A stretch of DNA of 64,000 bases. Origin: Blastococcus saxobsidens DD2. GTDB lineage: Bacteria > Actinomycetota > Actinomycetes > Mycobacteriales > Geodermatophilaceae. The notes below the pieces were generated by a model. That model searched no databases, was not told where the DNA came from, and worked only from the letters and a program-made list of their open reading frames with translations. Shown here piece after piece: positions 34,797 through 41,804 of the stretch. Numbering within the stretch: the stretch's first letter is position 1; the number at the start of each line of letters is the position of its first letter. The position numbers were made by a program, and so were the translations under genes. The stretch covers positions 3,017,541-3,081,540 of the forward strand of contig NC_016943.1 of assembly GCF_000284015.1 (NCBI RefSeq). The letters are read 5' to 3'.

Positions 34797-35929
34797 CGCA
34801 GGCTCCTGAGGAAGATCTTCTGCTCCTCGCCCCGGTCCAGGTCCAGCCGGAAGCCGGTCAGCGTGGCCTTCAGGTTCTCCCCCTTCGCGCGCGCCCTCTC
34901 GTTCATCTCCTTCAGCGCGTCCCCGGCCATGCCGGCCACGAGCTGCAGGCTGGGACCGGCGGTACCGAAGAAGTAGCCGAGCGGGCCCGGCAGACCGGAC
35001 AGCCGCTTGAACAGCACGTCCACCACAGGACCTATCCCGCCCAGCAGGTTCTCCGCCACCTGGGCCGGCAGCTGCTGCGACTCGGCCCAGTCGATGTGCC
35101 GCTCGAGGGGAAGCATGGCGGCCAGCGGCAGGATCAGGTCCAGGCCGACCCGATCCGTGAGTTCGATCCGTCCCGCTTCGAACCGTGCCGACGAGAGAAG
35201 GGCAAAGTCCTCACCGACCGAAAGCGCGGCGCGCCCCTCCACCATGTCTGCGATGACCTCCCGCAGCAGACCGATGTCGTCGCTGGCCTTTTCGATGAGC
35301 AGATCCCGGAAGGCGAAGACGTCCATGTCCGGCAGCAGGTCCGACTTCGACAGCGCCAGCACCCAGATGCGCGGGAATTCGACGAGGGGCTTCCCGTCGT
35401 CCAGCAGGTCGTCCCGAAGGCTCAGGAGGCCGTTCTTCAGATTGGCGAACAGCGACTTGAGGTACCGCTCCTCCTCACCTGCGTTGTCCAGCAACCGCTG
35501 AGCGTCGACCAGCAGCAGGGCGACGTCGGACCGCACCAGAGACCTGAACGTGTCGACCCGACGCTGCTCCTCCTCCGGCCCGCTCACGTCCTCCTCGAAC
35601 CACTCCCCCGGGTAGTCGTGCCAGACGAGGCGCAGTGCGTTGGGCCCCGCCTCTGAATCGGGTCCCGGCTTCAGCTTGACCGAGAAGGCGTAGGACGTGG
35701 CCGCGAAGTGGTTCGCTGCCGGCACGCGTGCCGAGCTCTTCATCCCGAGGTAGTTCCGGTGCAGCCGGCTGCCCTGCCCGATGTCGTCGGCCACGACGTG
35801 GAAAAGGCTGTCCTTGAGGTACTGGGATTCCTGCGTCGCCCCGTAGAACGAGGAGAGCAGCACGGTCTTGCCGCTGCCGCTCTCGCCGAACACTGCGATG
35901 TGCTGTTCCAGCGCTGCGCTCAGTTGCAT
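34793..35929 (-). CDS. GTPase-like P-loop protein, possible defence component
   Basis: This 378-residue protein has G1/Walker A GESGSGKTVLLSS near residue 15, a G3-like WHDYPGEWFEED near residue 105, and a G4-like ALSKSD near residue 190, an order seen in TRAFAC-type GTPases. The C-terminal third has moderately hydrophobic helices (LILPLAAMLPL, LGYFFGTAGPSLQLVAG) without a clear transmembrane segment. ATG 35929 is chosen as the conserved start close to the P-loop; ATG 35992 is possible. It lies between two quinone oxidoreductase 5' fragments together with a small partner and a VapBC-like pair. Molecular role is unknown. Confidence 0.7.
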   Translation of the reverse strand: MQLSAALEQHIAVFGESGSGKTVLLSSFYGATQESQYLKDSLFHVVADDIGQGSRLHRNYLGMKSSARVPAANHFAATSYAFSVKLKPGPDSEAGPNALRLVWHDYPGEWFEEDVSGPEEEQRRVDTFRSLVRSDVALLLVDAQRLLDNAGEEERYLKSLFANLKNGLLSLRDDLLDDGKPLVEFPRIWVLALSKSDLLPDMDVFAFRDLLIEKASDDIGLLREVIADMVEGRAALSVGEDFALLSSARFEAGRIELTDRVGLDLILPLAAMLPLERHIDWAESQQLPAQVAENLLGGIGPVVDVLFKRLSGLPGPLGYFFGTAGPSLQLVAGMAGDALKEMNERARAKGENLKATLTGFRLDLDRGEEQKIFLRSLR

Positions 35930-36026
35930 CCGAGGACCATAAGGGTTTCGCGGCTGACCGGCCCGGTCGTCCGGGTGGGCCACCGGGCGCATTCCCGGGG
36001 CACGGCCGCGGCCACCGGGTAGGCCA

Positions 36027-36032
36027 TAGCCT
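36027..36032 (+). promoter_or_regulatory. Putative leaderless -10 box TAGCCT of quinone oxidoreductase copy 2
   Basis: TAGCCT sits 7 nt before the ATG of fragment copy 2, exactly as in the intact gene at 38796-38801. The spacing fits leaderless transcription starting at the ATG. No clear -35. Confidence 0.45.
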
Positions 36033-36039
36033 GTCCCGC

Positions 36040-36204
36040 ATGCGTGCCGTGCAGATCACCCGCTTCGGCGGCCCAGAAGTCCTCGACGTCGTCGACGTCC
36101 CCGGGCCGACTCCAGGGCCTGGTCAGCAGCTCTACGAGGTGAGTGCCGCCGAAGTCAACTTTGCCGACACCCACCACCTGAGCCGGCCCCACGTGACCGC
36201 CTGA
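36040..36204 (+). pseudogene. 5' fragment of quinone oxidoreductase gene, copy 2
   Basis: A 54-codon frame encodes MRAVQITRFGGPEVLDVVD and extends to NFADTHH, then diverges (LSRPHVTA) and stops. The homologous part ends at codon 46, close to where copy 1 stops matching. It is more diverged from the intact gene around codons 20-26 (VPGPTPG in place of IPEPEAG). It retains the putative -10 box, so a short peptide could still be made. Confidence 0.85.
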
Positions 36205-36268
36205 TCACCCTGTTCACGCAAGGAGCGCGCTCATGTGTCGCCGATCAGTGCTGAGCGCAGGCGCCGAC

Positions 36269-36274
36269 TAGCCT
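36269..36274 (+). promoter_or_regulatory. Putative leaderless -10 box TAGCCT for sce7726-family gene
   Basis: TAGCCT lies 6 nt before the GTG start of the nuclease-like gene, and no ribosome site is visible. Same hexamer and near-same spacing as the quinone oxidoreductase promoters. Confidence 0.45.
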
Positions 36275-36280
36275 CGCGGC

Positions 36281-36838
36281 GTGCTTGCTGACCGTATCTC
36301 CGACGCCGTGGAAGACCGGCTACGTCAGCAGCATCGGGGACGCAGCACCCTGTATCGCCGAGAGCTCGGCATCTGCGTCGGCGCCGGGCGGATCGATGTG
36401 GCGGCCGTCAACGGCGTGATCACCGGCTGCGAGGTGAAGAGCGCCCGCGATGGTCTCGGGCGCCTCCCCCAGCAGATCGAGCTGTACGGCAGGGTTGTCG
36501 ACACTGCCATCCTCGTCGTGGAGCGAGCACGGCCTGATCGTGTTGCCAACCAGGTTCCCGAGTGGTGGGGCGTATGGCACGCGGTCGAGGAGACCGACGA
36601 ACTGGTCCGCTTGGACGTGCTACGCGACCCGTCGCCCAATCCTGGCATCGATCCTTTCGCCGTCGCGCAACTGCTCTGGCGCAACGAGGCGTTCGACATC
36701 TTGCGAGAGCGGGGGTTGCATCGGGGCCTGTCCTCGGCCACCCGCTGGCGTCTTTGGGGCGTGCTCGCTACCGAGCTTTCCCTAGACCTCCTGCGCCATG
36801 AGGTGCGCTGGCGACTTAAGGCTCGCCCACAGTGGTGA
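36281..36838 (+). CDS. sce7726-family protein with PD-(D/E)XK nuclease-like core
   Basis: This 185-residue protein has CVGAGRIDVAAVNGVITGCEVKS near residues 31-52, giving D-x(13)-E-x-K, the catalytic pattern of PD-(D/E)XK nucleases, followed by a helix with LPQQIELYGRV. This region is the hallmark of the sce7726 family, often encoded beside sce7725/beta-family proteins. The C-terminal half is helical. The 3' end overlaps the convergent beta-family gene by 23 nt. GTG 36281 is likely leaderless. Nuclease activity is inferred from the motif; a role in phage defence is plausible but unproven. Confidence 0.75.
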   Translation: MLADRISDAVEDRLRQQHRGRSTLYRRELGICVGAGRIDVAAVNGVITGCEVKSARDGLGRLPQQIELYGRVVDTAILVVERARPDRVANQVPEWWGVWHAVEETDELVRLDVLRDPSPNPGIDPFAVAQLLWRNEAFDILRERGLHRGLSSATRWRLWGVLATELSLDLLRHEVRWRLKARPQW

Positions 36839-37874
36839 GCCGGAGCGAGACATAGTCCAAGTGGTGGGTGGTGCCGATGGTTCGCCAAGTCGTGCCGTTC
36901 CCGGGCTTACCGAGAGACCCGCTGGCGATGACTTCGTCTGCACGCCCTAGTCGTGCACCGACGAAGTCAGGGTGCTTGGCGATCGTCTCGCAAATCCAGT
37001 GAAACTGGGCGTTGCCTTCGGGATCGTTGCGCCGGCCCTTCAGTACGAGCCAGTGTTCGGCCGTCGTGTAGCGCAACTGCGGGGGCGGGAGAAACGCCGG
37101 CCCGGTTGAAAGCGCCGGGTGGGCGATGGCGAAGTCCCCAAAATCGATGTCCCGCGGCAACCGCTTGCTGCGCACGGCGTCGAACAACTGGGCGTCGAAT
37201 CGGGGACGCTCACCGATCACCCTCGGACTGAATTGCGACAGGTCGATGGGGAACGCTCCGGCAGCCACCGTCACCGATCGCCACTGATCCACGTCCTCCA
37301 ATCCCCGCAGCAAGGACCGCACCAGACTTGCGCCGCCGCGCACCGCGATATCTCCGTCGATGGCCCCGACGTCGAGTAGCAGATCAGTGTCCGCACGGGT
37401 CGTGCCGGTGTTGCTTAGGACGCCGGCGAGGGCGTTGTCTACATCCTCGGCGTCTTCATCGAGGTCCTCGCCGTCCAGCCGGATAGTCACCCCTCGACCA
37501 TCCCGCTCATGTGCTCGGCCGGCGTCAATCTGCGCGGACTCGGGATCATCCAGGCGGATGACTGGCCAGGCGTCCAGACCAGTGGAAGCCGCCCACTCAG
37601 CCAGTAGTCCTACTGCTGTCTGCGATCGATGCTTGACCGTCAGGTCGAACAATCCGGCGTCAAGCATCAGTGGTTGCCCGGAGTAGCGATCGGCAAGCTT
37701 GGTGGCAGCGTCGATGCACGCCTTGTCGATCGCCTCACCGGGCGAGGGGTCCTCCGAGGGCGGCACCACCTCCACCAACGGAACCATTGATTGACGAGTC
37801 TGTGGACTGGCGTCTCGGAGAGCGTTGAGCTCACCCTGGCGACTCTTGAGTATCGGCACATACCGCGTCGCCAT
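36816..37874 (-). CDS. Beta-family protein (T4 beta-protein-like)
   Basis: This 352-residue protein matches the beta family found next to sce7726 proteins. It begins YVPILKSRQGELNALRDAS with MVPLVEVVPP, the typical opening, and has FPIDLSQFSPRVIGERPRFD, LRYTTAEHWLVLKG and THHLDYVSLRLTTVG further on. The fold is probably TIM-barrel-like. It starts 2 nt after the antitoxin-like gene, so it is the third cistron of a toxin-antitoxin operon, and it overlaps the convergent nuclease-like gene at the 3' end. Its biochemical function is not known to me. Confidence 0.75.
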   Translation of the reverse strand: MATRYVPILKSRQGELNALRDASPQTRQSMVPLVEVVPPSEDPSPGEAIDKACIDAATKLADRYSGQPLMLDAGLFDLTVKHRSQTAVGLLAEWAASTGLDAWPVIRLDDPESAQIDAGRAHERDGRGVTIRLDGEDLDEDAEDVDNALAGVLSNTGTTRADTDLLLDVGAIDGDIAVRGGASLVRSLLRGLEDVDQWRSVTVAAGAFPIDLSQFSPRVIGERPRFDAQLFDAVRSKRLPRDIDFGDFAIAHPALSTGPAFLPPPQLRYTTAEHWLVLKGRRNDPEGNAQFHWICETIAKHPDFVGARLGRADEVIASGSLGKPGNGTTWRTIGTTHHLDYVSLRLTTVGEP

Positions 37875-37876
37875 AT

Positions 37877-38251
37877 CTATGCCCTCCGCTCCCGGCGCAA
37901 GGGAATGACGTCGGCCCTTGGCGCGCTCCGCGGCGGCCCTAGCCGCAGCTCATTCGGGTCTCGCTCGGGCATCGCAACAATCTCCACCGGCTCCATCTCG
38001 CGGGCAAGCCGGTCAAGAACGAACTGGCGCAGCAGAACGGTTGGGCGGACACCACGCTCGTCCGCCAACCGCCGGAGCTCCTCGAGCCGATCGACGGGGA
38101 TACGGACGCTATAGACCTGCGTTGCCTCGCCAGCCTGCACACGGGCACGCTGCCCGCCTTTCTCTTCGCTGCCGTCGGCCTCGCGGGCGTCGGCGGCAGC
38201 CTCCGCTTCTTCAGCTTCACGCGCCAGCATGTCTCGGATGCTTTCGTCCAT
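37877..38251 (-). CDS. Ribbon-helix-helix antitoxin-like protein (BrnA-like)
   Basis: This 124-residue protein has an N-terminal acidic helix rich in Glu and Ala (MLAREAEEAEAAADAREAD), then a ribbon-helix-helix domain: TQVYSVRIPVDRLEELRRLADERGVRPTVLLRQFVLDRL-type sequence at about residues 45-85. It follows the BrnT-like toxin gene by 5 nt, the gene order of BrnTA systems (toxin first). It should bind the nearby palindromes at 38623-38665 and repress the operon. The next gene, the beta-family protein, starts 2 nt downstream. Confidence 0.8.
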   Translation of the reverse strand: MDESIRDMLAREAEEAEAAADAREADGSEEKGGQRARVQAGEATQVYSVRIPVDRLEELRRLADERGVRPTVLLRQFVLDRLAREMEPVEIVAMPERDPNELRLGPPRSAPRADVIPLRRERRA

Positions 38252-38256
38252 CGTCC

Positions 38257-38616
38257 TCACCCCTCCCGGTACCTCTTGTTCTCGGCTGCCTTGGCCTTCC
38301 AGGCTGTGGCTCCCCACCACCGTTCTCCCGGCGGCCTGGCCTTGGGTGCGAGGACGACCGTCACGAGGAAGCCAGCGGAGGCCGACCAACCCGTCACCTT
38401 GACCGTCATGCCGCTGCGCGATTCTGCTGACCTCACCCAGCGCCGCGGATCCTGACAGGCCTCCGTGGCCCACTCGGTGTGGACGTTCTGCTCCGTCGTG
38501 CCTTTCCGCGCCGCACGAGTCGCCGGGTTGTGCTCGCCAACCTCACCCCAGTCGATCTCGCCGAAAACCATGTTGGCGTAGGCCACGCCGTCATAGTCAT
38601 CGACACCGGCCAGCAC
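38257..38616 (-). CDS. BrnT-like toxin candidate
   Basis: This 119-residue protein lies first in the operon. WATEACQDPRRWVRSAESRSG and VKVTGWSASAGFLVTVVLAP, with a final ENKRYREG, recall the core beta-sheet of RelE-like/BrnT ribonucleases, but the N-terminal FEWDPxK-type motif of BrnT is only loosely matched (YANMVFGEIDWGEVGEHN). GTG 38616 opens the frame 6 nt from the operator; ATG 38571 would be an alternative inner start. Position before a ribbon-helix-helix gene supports a toxin role. Confidence 0.65.
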   Translation of the reverse strand: MLAGVDDYDGVAYANMVFGEIDWGEVGEHNPATRAARKGTTEQNVHTEWATEACQDPRRWVRSAESRSGMTVKVTGWSASAGFLVTVVLAPKARPPGERWWGATAWKAKAAENKRYREG

Positions 38617-38622
38617 GTCTGG

Positions 38623-38665
38623 AGCGTAATACGTTTACGCTCACCCGTACAGGGCGTATTACGCT
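38623..38665 (-). promoter_or_regulatory. Nested palindromes, probable toxin-antitoxin operator
   Basis: AGCGTAATACG (38623-38633) has an exact inverted copy at 38655-38665. Within the left part, AGCGTAA (38623-38629) and TTACGCT (38635-38641) form another perfect inverted repeat. The set starts 6 nt upstream of the BrnT-like start, a natural binding site for the ribbon-helix-helix antitoxin. Confidence 0.7.
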
Positions 38666-38795
38666 GAGCGCTAGGCGCGGCTTCACGCATGCAACGAGGG
38701 CTGCCTCACCTGTTAGGGATCGTGCCTCCGGGGGTCCGATCCCCAGCCGTCTCCATCGTGTGCCCTCGGCCTCCCGCACCGCCACACCCCCTAGC

Positions 38796-38801
38796 TAGCC
38801 T
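38796..38801 (+). promoter_or_regulatory. Putative leaderless -10 box TAGCCT of quinone oxidoreductase gene
   Basis: TAGCCT is followed by 7 nt and the ATG; no ribosome site lies between. The same box precedes copy 2, and a one-base variant (TGGCCT) precedes copy 1. Confidence 0.5.
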
Positions 38802-38808
38802 CAAGGTC

Positions 38809-39780
38809 ATGCGAGCTGTGCAGATCACCCGCTTCGGCGGTCCCGAGGTCCTCGACGTCGTCGACATCCCGGAGCCGGAGGCGGGCCCCGGCCAGCAGCT
38901 CTACGAGGTGAGCACCGCAGGAGTCAACTTCGCCGACACCCACCAGATCGAGAACTCCTACCTCGCCGAGCAGCGCCTGCCGCTGGTGCCGGGCGCGGAG
39001 TTCGTCGGCACCCCCGCTGGCGGCGGTCAGCGGGTCGTCGGCCTGCTGGACGGCGGCGGCTACGCCGAGAAGGCCGTCGCCTCCCCCCGGCTGACCTGGC
39101 CGGTCCCGGACGGCGTCAGCGGCGAGCAGGCGCTGTCCCTCGTGCTGCAGGGCACCACCGCCTGGCACCTGCTGCGCACGAGCGCGCACCTCGCCGAGGG
39201 TGAGTCGGTGGTCGTCATCGCCGGTGCCGGTGGCGTGGGCTCCCTCGCCGTGCAGCTGGCCCGCCGCTGGGGCGCCGGCCGGGTGATCGCCACCGCGTCG
39301 AGCCCGGAGAAGCGGAAGCTGGCCGAGGACCTCGGCGCGCACGTCACCGTCGACCCGGCGCTGGCCGACGAGGACCCGAAGGCGTTCACCGCCGCCCTGC
39401 GCGAGGCCAACGGCGGCAAGCCGGTCGACATCGTCCTGGAGATGACCGGCGGCAACGTCTTCGCCGGCTCCCTGTCGGCGCTGGCCCCCTTCGGCCGGCT
39501 GGTCGCCTACGGCATGGCCTCCCGCACCGAGACCAAGGCGGTACCGCCGGGTGCGCTGATGCAGCGCAGCCGCGCGGTCATCGGCTTCTGGCTGGCGCAC
39601 TGCATGGCCCGCCCGGAGATGCTCGACGCCGCGATGACCGACCTGCTGCAGCAGGTCGCCGACGGCCACCTGCACCCGGTCATCGGTGGCCGGTACCCGC
39701 TGTCCGACGTCCGCCAGGCGCACGAGGACCTGCTGGCCCGCCGCACCACCGGGAAGCTCGTCCTCGACCCCGCCCGCTGA
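38809..39780 (+). CDS. NADPH:quinone oxidoreductase family protein (MDR superfamily)
   Basis: This 323-residue zinc-independent MDR enzyme begins MRAVQITRFGGPEVLDVVD. The catalytic domain is followed by a Rossmann domain with IAGAGGVGSLAVQLARRWGAG (residues about 143-163; GxGxxG nucleotide motif). VNFADTHQIENSYL and VVGLLDGGGYAEKAVA are typical of QOR/crotonyl reductase-like proteins. It reduces quinones or enones with NADPH. This is the only complete copy; its first 46 codons and -10 box are repeated at 33364 and 36027, marking it as the host gene of an insertion hot spot. It is convergent with the VWA gene across a hairpin. Confidence 0.9.
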   Translation: MRAVQITRFGGPEVLDVVDIPEPEAGPGQQLYEVSTAGVNFADTHQIENSYLAEQRLPLVPGAEFVGTPAGGGQRVVGLLDGGGYAEKAVASPRLTWPVPDGVSGEQALSLVLQGTTAWHLLRTSAHLAEGESVVVIAGAGGVGSLAVQLARRWGAGRVIATASSPEKRKLAEDLGAHVTVDPALADEDPKAFTAALREANGGKPVDIVLEMTGGNVFAGSLSALAPFGRLVAYGMASRTETKAVPPGALMQRSRAVIGFWLAHCMARPEMLDAAMTDLLQQVADGHLHPVIGGRYPLSDVRQAHEDLLARRTTGKLVLDPAR

Positions 39781-39786
39781 GCCCCG

Positions 39787-39824
39787 CCTCCTCCCGCCCT
39801 CATGGCCATGGGTGCGGGAGGAGG
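39787..39824. terminator. Bidirectional stem-loop between convergent genes
   Basis: CCTCCTCCCGC (39787-39797) pairs with its exact complement at 39814-39824, leaving a 16-nt loop. It lies between the stop codons of the quinone oxidoreductase and VWA genes and would serve both strands. No T-run on either side. Confidence 0.65.
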
Positions 39825-39825
39825 G

Positions 39826-40782
39826 TCACACGAGGCGGTTGGTCCAGAGCAGGCTCAGCACGGCGCCGATCAGCACCACGACGACGCCGCCGCGCACGAA
39901 CCACGAGCTGATGTCCTTGGGCTCGGTGGTGTAGCCGATCTGGCTGCCGAGGTCGGCGTACACCTGCTCCAGCTCCTCGGCGCTGGCCGCCTCGCTGTAG
40001 CTGCCGCCGGTCTCCTCGGCCAGCTCCTTGAGGCTCGCCCGGTCCACCGGCACCGGCACCTGCTCGCCGTCGATGTCGAGGGTTCCGTAGTCGGTGCCGA
40101 ACGCGATGGTGGACACCGGGACGCCGGCGGCGCGCGCCGCGTCGATCGCCTGCGTCTCGTCGCGGCCCACGGTGTTGAAGCCGTCGGAAAGCAGCACGAT
40201 GCGCGCCGGGGGCGCCTCCTCGCCGTCGCTCTCCAGCTGGGACTGGAAGTTCTCGATCGCCGACAGCGAGCTGAACACCGCCTCGCCGATGGCCGTGGCC
40301 TCGGCCAGGTCGAGGTTCTCGATGGCGGCGGCCACCTGGGCCCGGTCGGTGGTCGGCGGCACGACCGTGGTCGCGGTACCGGCGAACGAGACGAGGCCGA
40401 GGTTGATCCGGTCGGGCAGCACGTCCACGAAGTCGACGGCGGCTCGCTGCATCGCCCGGAACCGGCTGGGCTCCACGTCCTGGGCCTCCATGGACAGCGA
40501 CACGTCGACCGCCATCACCACGGTCGCCTTCTCCCGCGGCACCCGCACCTCCGTGCTGGGCACCGCCAGCGACACGACCAGCGTCGCCAGCCCCAGGGCG
40601 ACGACGCCGAAGGCGAGGTGCCGCTTCCAGCCCGGCCGCTTGGGCACCAGCGAGCCCAGCAGAGCCACGTTGGTGAAGCGGGCGGCGTAGGCCTTGCGCC
40701 GCAGCTGCAGCACCACGTACACCGCGACGAGCGCGGCGACCACCAGCAGGGCCAGCAGCCACCACGGGGACTGGAACGTCAT
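39826..40782 (-). CDS. VWA-domain membrane protein (BatA/BatB-like)
   Basis: This 318-residue protein has an N-terminal transmembrane pair (WWLLALLVVAALVAVYVVL near residues 7-25; HLAFGVVALGLATLVVSLAV near 55-75). A von Willebrand A domain follows, with an intact MIDAS (VDVSLSM, DxSxS, about residue 92) and the later LLSDGFNT. A C-terminal transmembrane helix is VVVVLIGAVLSLLW. Its start overlaps the DUF58 stop (ATGA). With MoxR and DUF58 it forms the common MoxR-DUF58-VWA operon, believed to assist metal-dependent maturation or stress responses at the membrane. Confidence 0.88.
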   Translation of the reverse strand: MTFQSPWWLLALLVVAALVAVYVVLQLRRKAYAARFTNVALLGSLVPKRPGWKRHLAFGVVALGLATLVVSLAVPSTEVRVPREKATVVMAVDVSLSMEAQDVEPSRFRAMQRAAVDFVDVLPDRINLGLVSFAGTATTVVPPTTDRAQVAAAIENLDLAEATAIGEAVFSSLSAIENFQSQLESDGEEAPPARIVLLSDGFNTVGRDETQAIDAARAAGVPVSTIAFGTDYGTLDIDGEQVPVPVDRASLKELAEETGGSYSEAASAEELEQVYADLGSQIGYTTEPKDISSWFVRGGVVVVLIGAVLSLLWTNRLV

Positions 40783-41804
40783 CGGGAGGCCCCTCCGTTG
40801 CCGGCACGCCGGCGCTCGGCGACGAAGCGGACGACGTCCATGAGCCAGTCACGGTCGGTCCGCAGTTGCAGGTGGCCCGCGCCGGCGCGGCGCAGCGCGG
40901 CGGCCACGGCGGCCCGCTGCGCAGCCGCGCCCTCGGCGTACCGGGCCCGGAACTCGGCGTTGCCGGTGGGCACCTCGAGGGTCTGCCCGCTCTCCGGGTC
41001 GACGACGGTGAGCAGGCCGACGTCGGGCAGTTCGAGCTCGCGCGGGTCGACCACCTCGATCGCGAGCAGCTCGTGCAGCGTCCCCAGCGCGCGGAGCGGG
41101 CGCTCCCAGTCCTGGTCACCGAGAAAGTCGGAGATCACCACCACCAGGCCGCGCCGGCGGGGCGGGCGGCGCAGCGTCTCCAGGGCCGCCGCCAGGTCAC
41201 CCCGGCGGCCGCTGGCCGCGCGGGGCGTGGCCACCACCGACCGGAGCAACCGCTCCGCCGCCAGCCGTCCGGGCATCGCCGGGAAGCGGTCGACCCGCTC
41301 GCCGGTGGTGACGACGGCGCCCAACCGGTTGCCGCCGTGCACGGTGAGATGACCGACCGCGGCGAGCCCGGCGATCGCGAGATCGCGCTTCTGGCAGTTC
41401 GCGGTGCCGAAGTCGAGGCTGGCCGACAGGTCGACGACGGCCCAGGTCTCCAGCTCGCGGTCGGCGATCGTCTCCCGGACGTGCGGCACCTGGGTCCGCG
41501 CGGTGACCGGCCAGTCCATCCGCCGGACGTCGTCCCCGGGGTGGTAGGTCCGCGAGTCGCCGGCCTCGCTGCCGGAGCCGGGCACCAGGCCGAGGTGGTC
41601 CCCCTGGAGCAGCCCGTCGAGCCGGCGCCGGACGGTGAGCTCCAGCCGGCGGAGCAGGACGTCGGCCGGGCCGTCGGTGAACCGCGGCGGCGTGCCGTCG
41701 TCCCCGCCCGGGCCGGCCGCCGAGCCCGGCGTCGCCGGGTGCAGCAGCAGACCGGGGTGCTCGGGAGCCGGCGGGACTTCCTCCCGGCGACGGCGACCGA
41801 TCAC
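40779..41804 (-). CDS. DUF58 domain-containing protein
   Basis: This 341-residue protein opens with a Pro/Gly-rich tail (about 45 residues). The DUF58 signature then follows: DSRTYHPGDDVRRMDWPVTARTQVPHVRE-type sequence near residue 85, and a VWA-like core (TWAVVDLSASLDFG, VVISDFLGDQDW). No transmembrane segment is visible. Start GTG 41804 overlaps the MoxR stop (GTGA). It acts with the flanking MoxR ATPase and VWA protein; exact role is unknown for the family. Confidence 0.9.
   Translation of the reverse strand: MIGRRRREEVPPAPEHPGLLLHPATPGSAAGPGGDDGTPPRFTDGPADVLLRRLELTVRRRLDGLLQGDHLGLVPGSGSEAGDSRTYHPGDDVRRMDWPVTARTQVPHVRETIADRELETWAVVDLSASLDFGTANCQKRDLAIAGLAAVGHLTVHGGNRLGAVVTTGERVDRFPAMPGRLAAERLLRSVVATPRAASGRRGDLAAALETLRRPPRRRGLVVVISDFLGDQDWERPLRALGTLHELLAIEVVDPRELELPDVGLLTVVDPESGQTLEVPTGNAEFRARYAEGAAAQRAAVAAALRRAGAGHLQLRTDRDWLMDVVRFVAERRRAGNGGASR

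Noticed and set aside
38700..38780. Possible tRNA 3' end (GGGGGTCCGATCCCC-like) beside the hot spot
   Set aside because: The stem does not pair to five base pairs, no other arms or acceptor are found, and no CCA follows, so I do not call a tRNA or tRNA-derived attachment site.
38809..39780. Zinc-dependent alcohol dehydrogenase
   Set aside because: The catalytic zinc ligands expected in the N-terminal domain are missing; sequence fits the quinone oxidoreductase branch.
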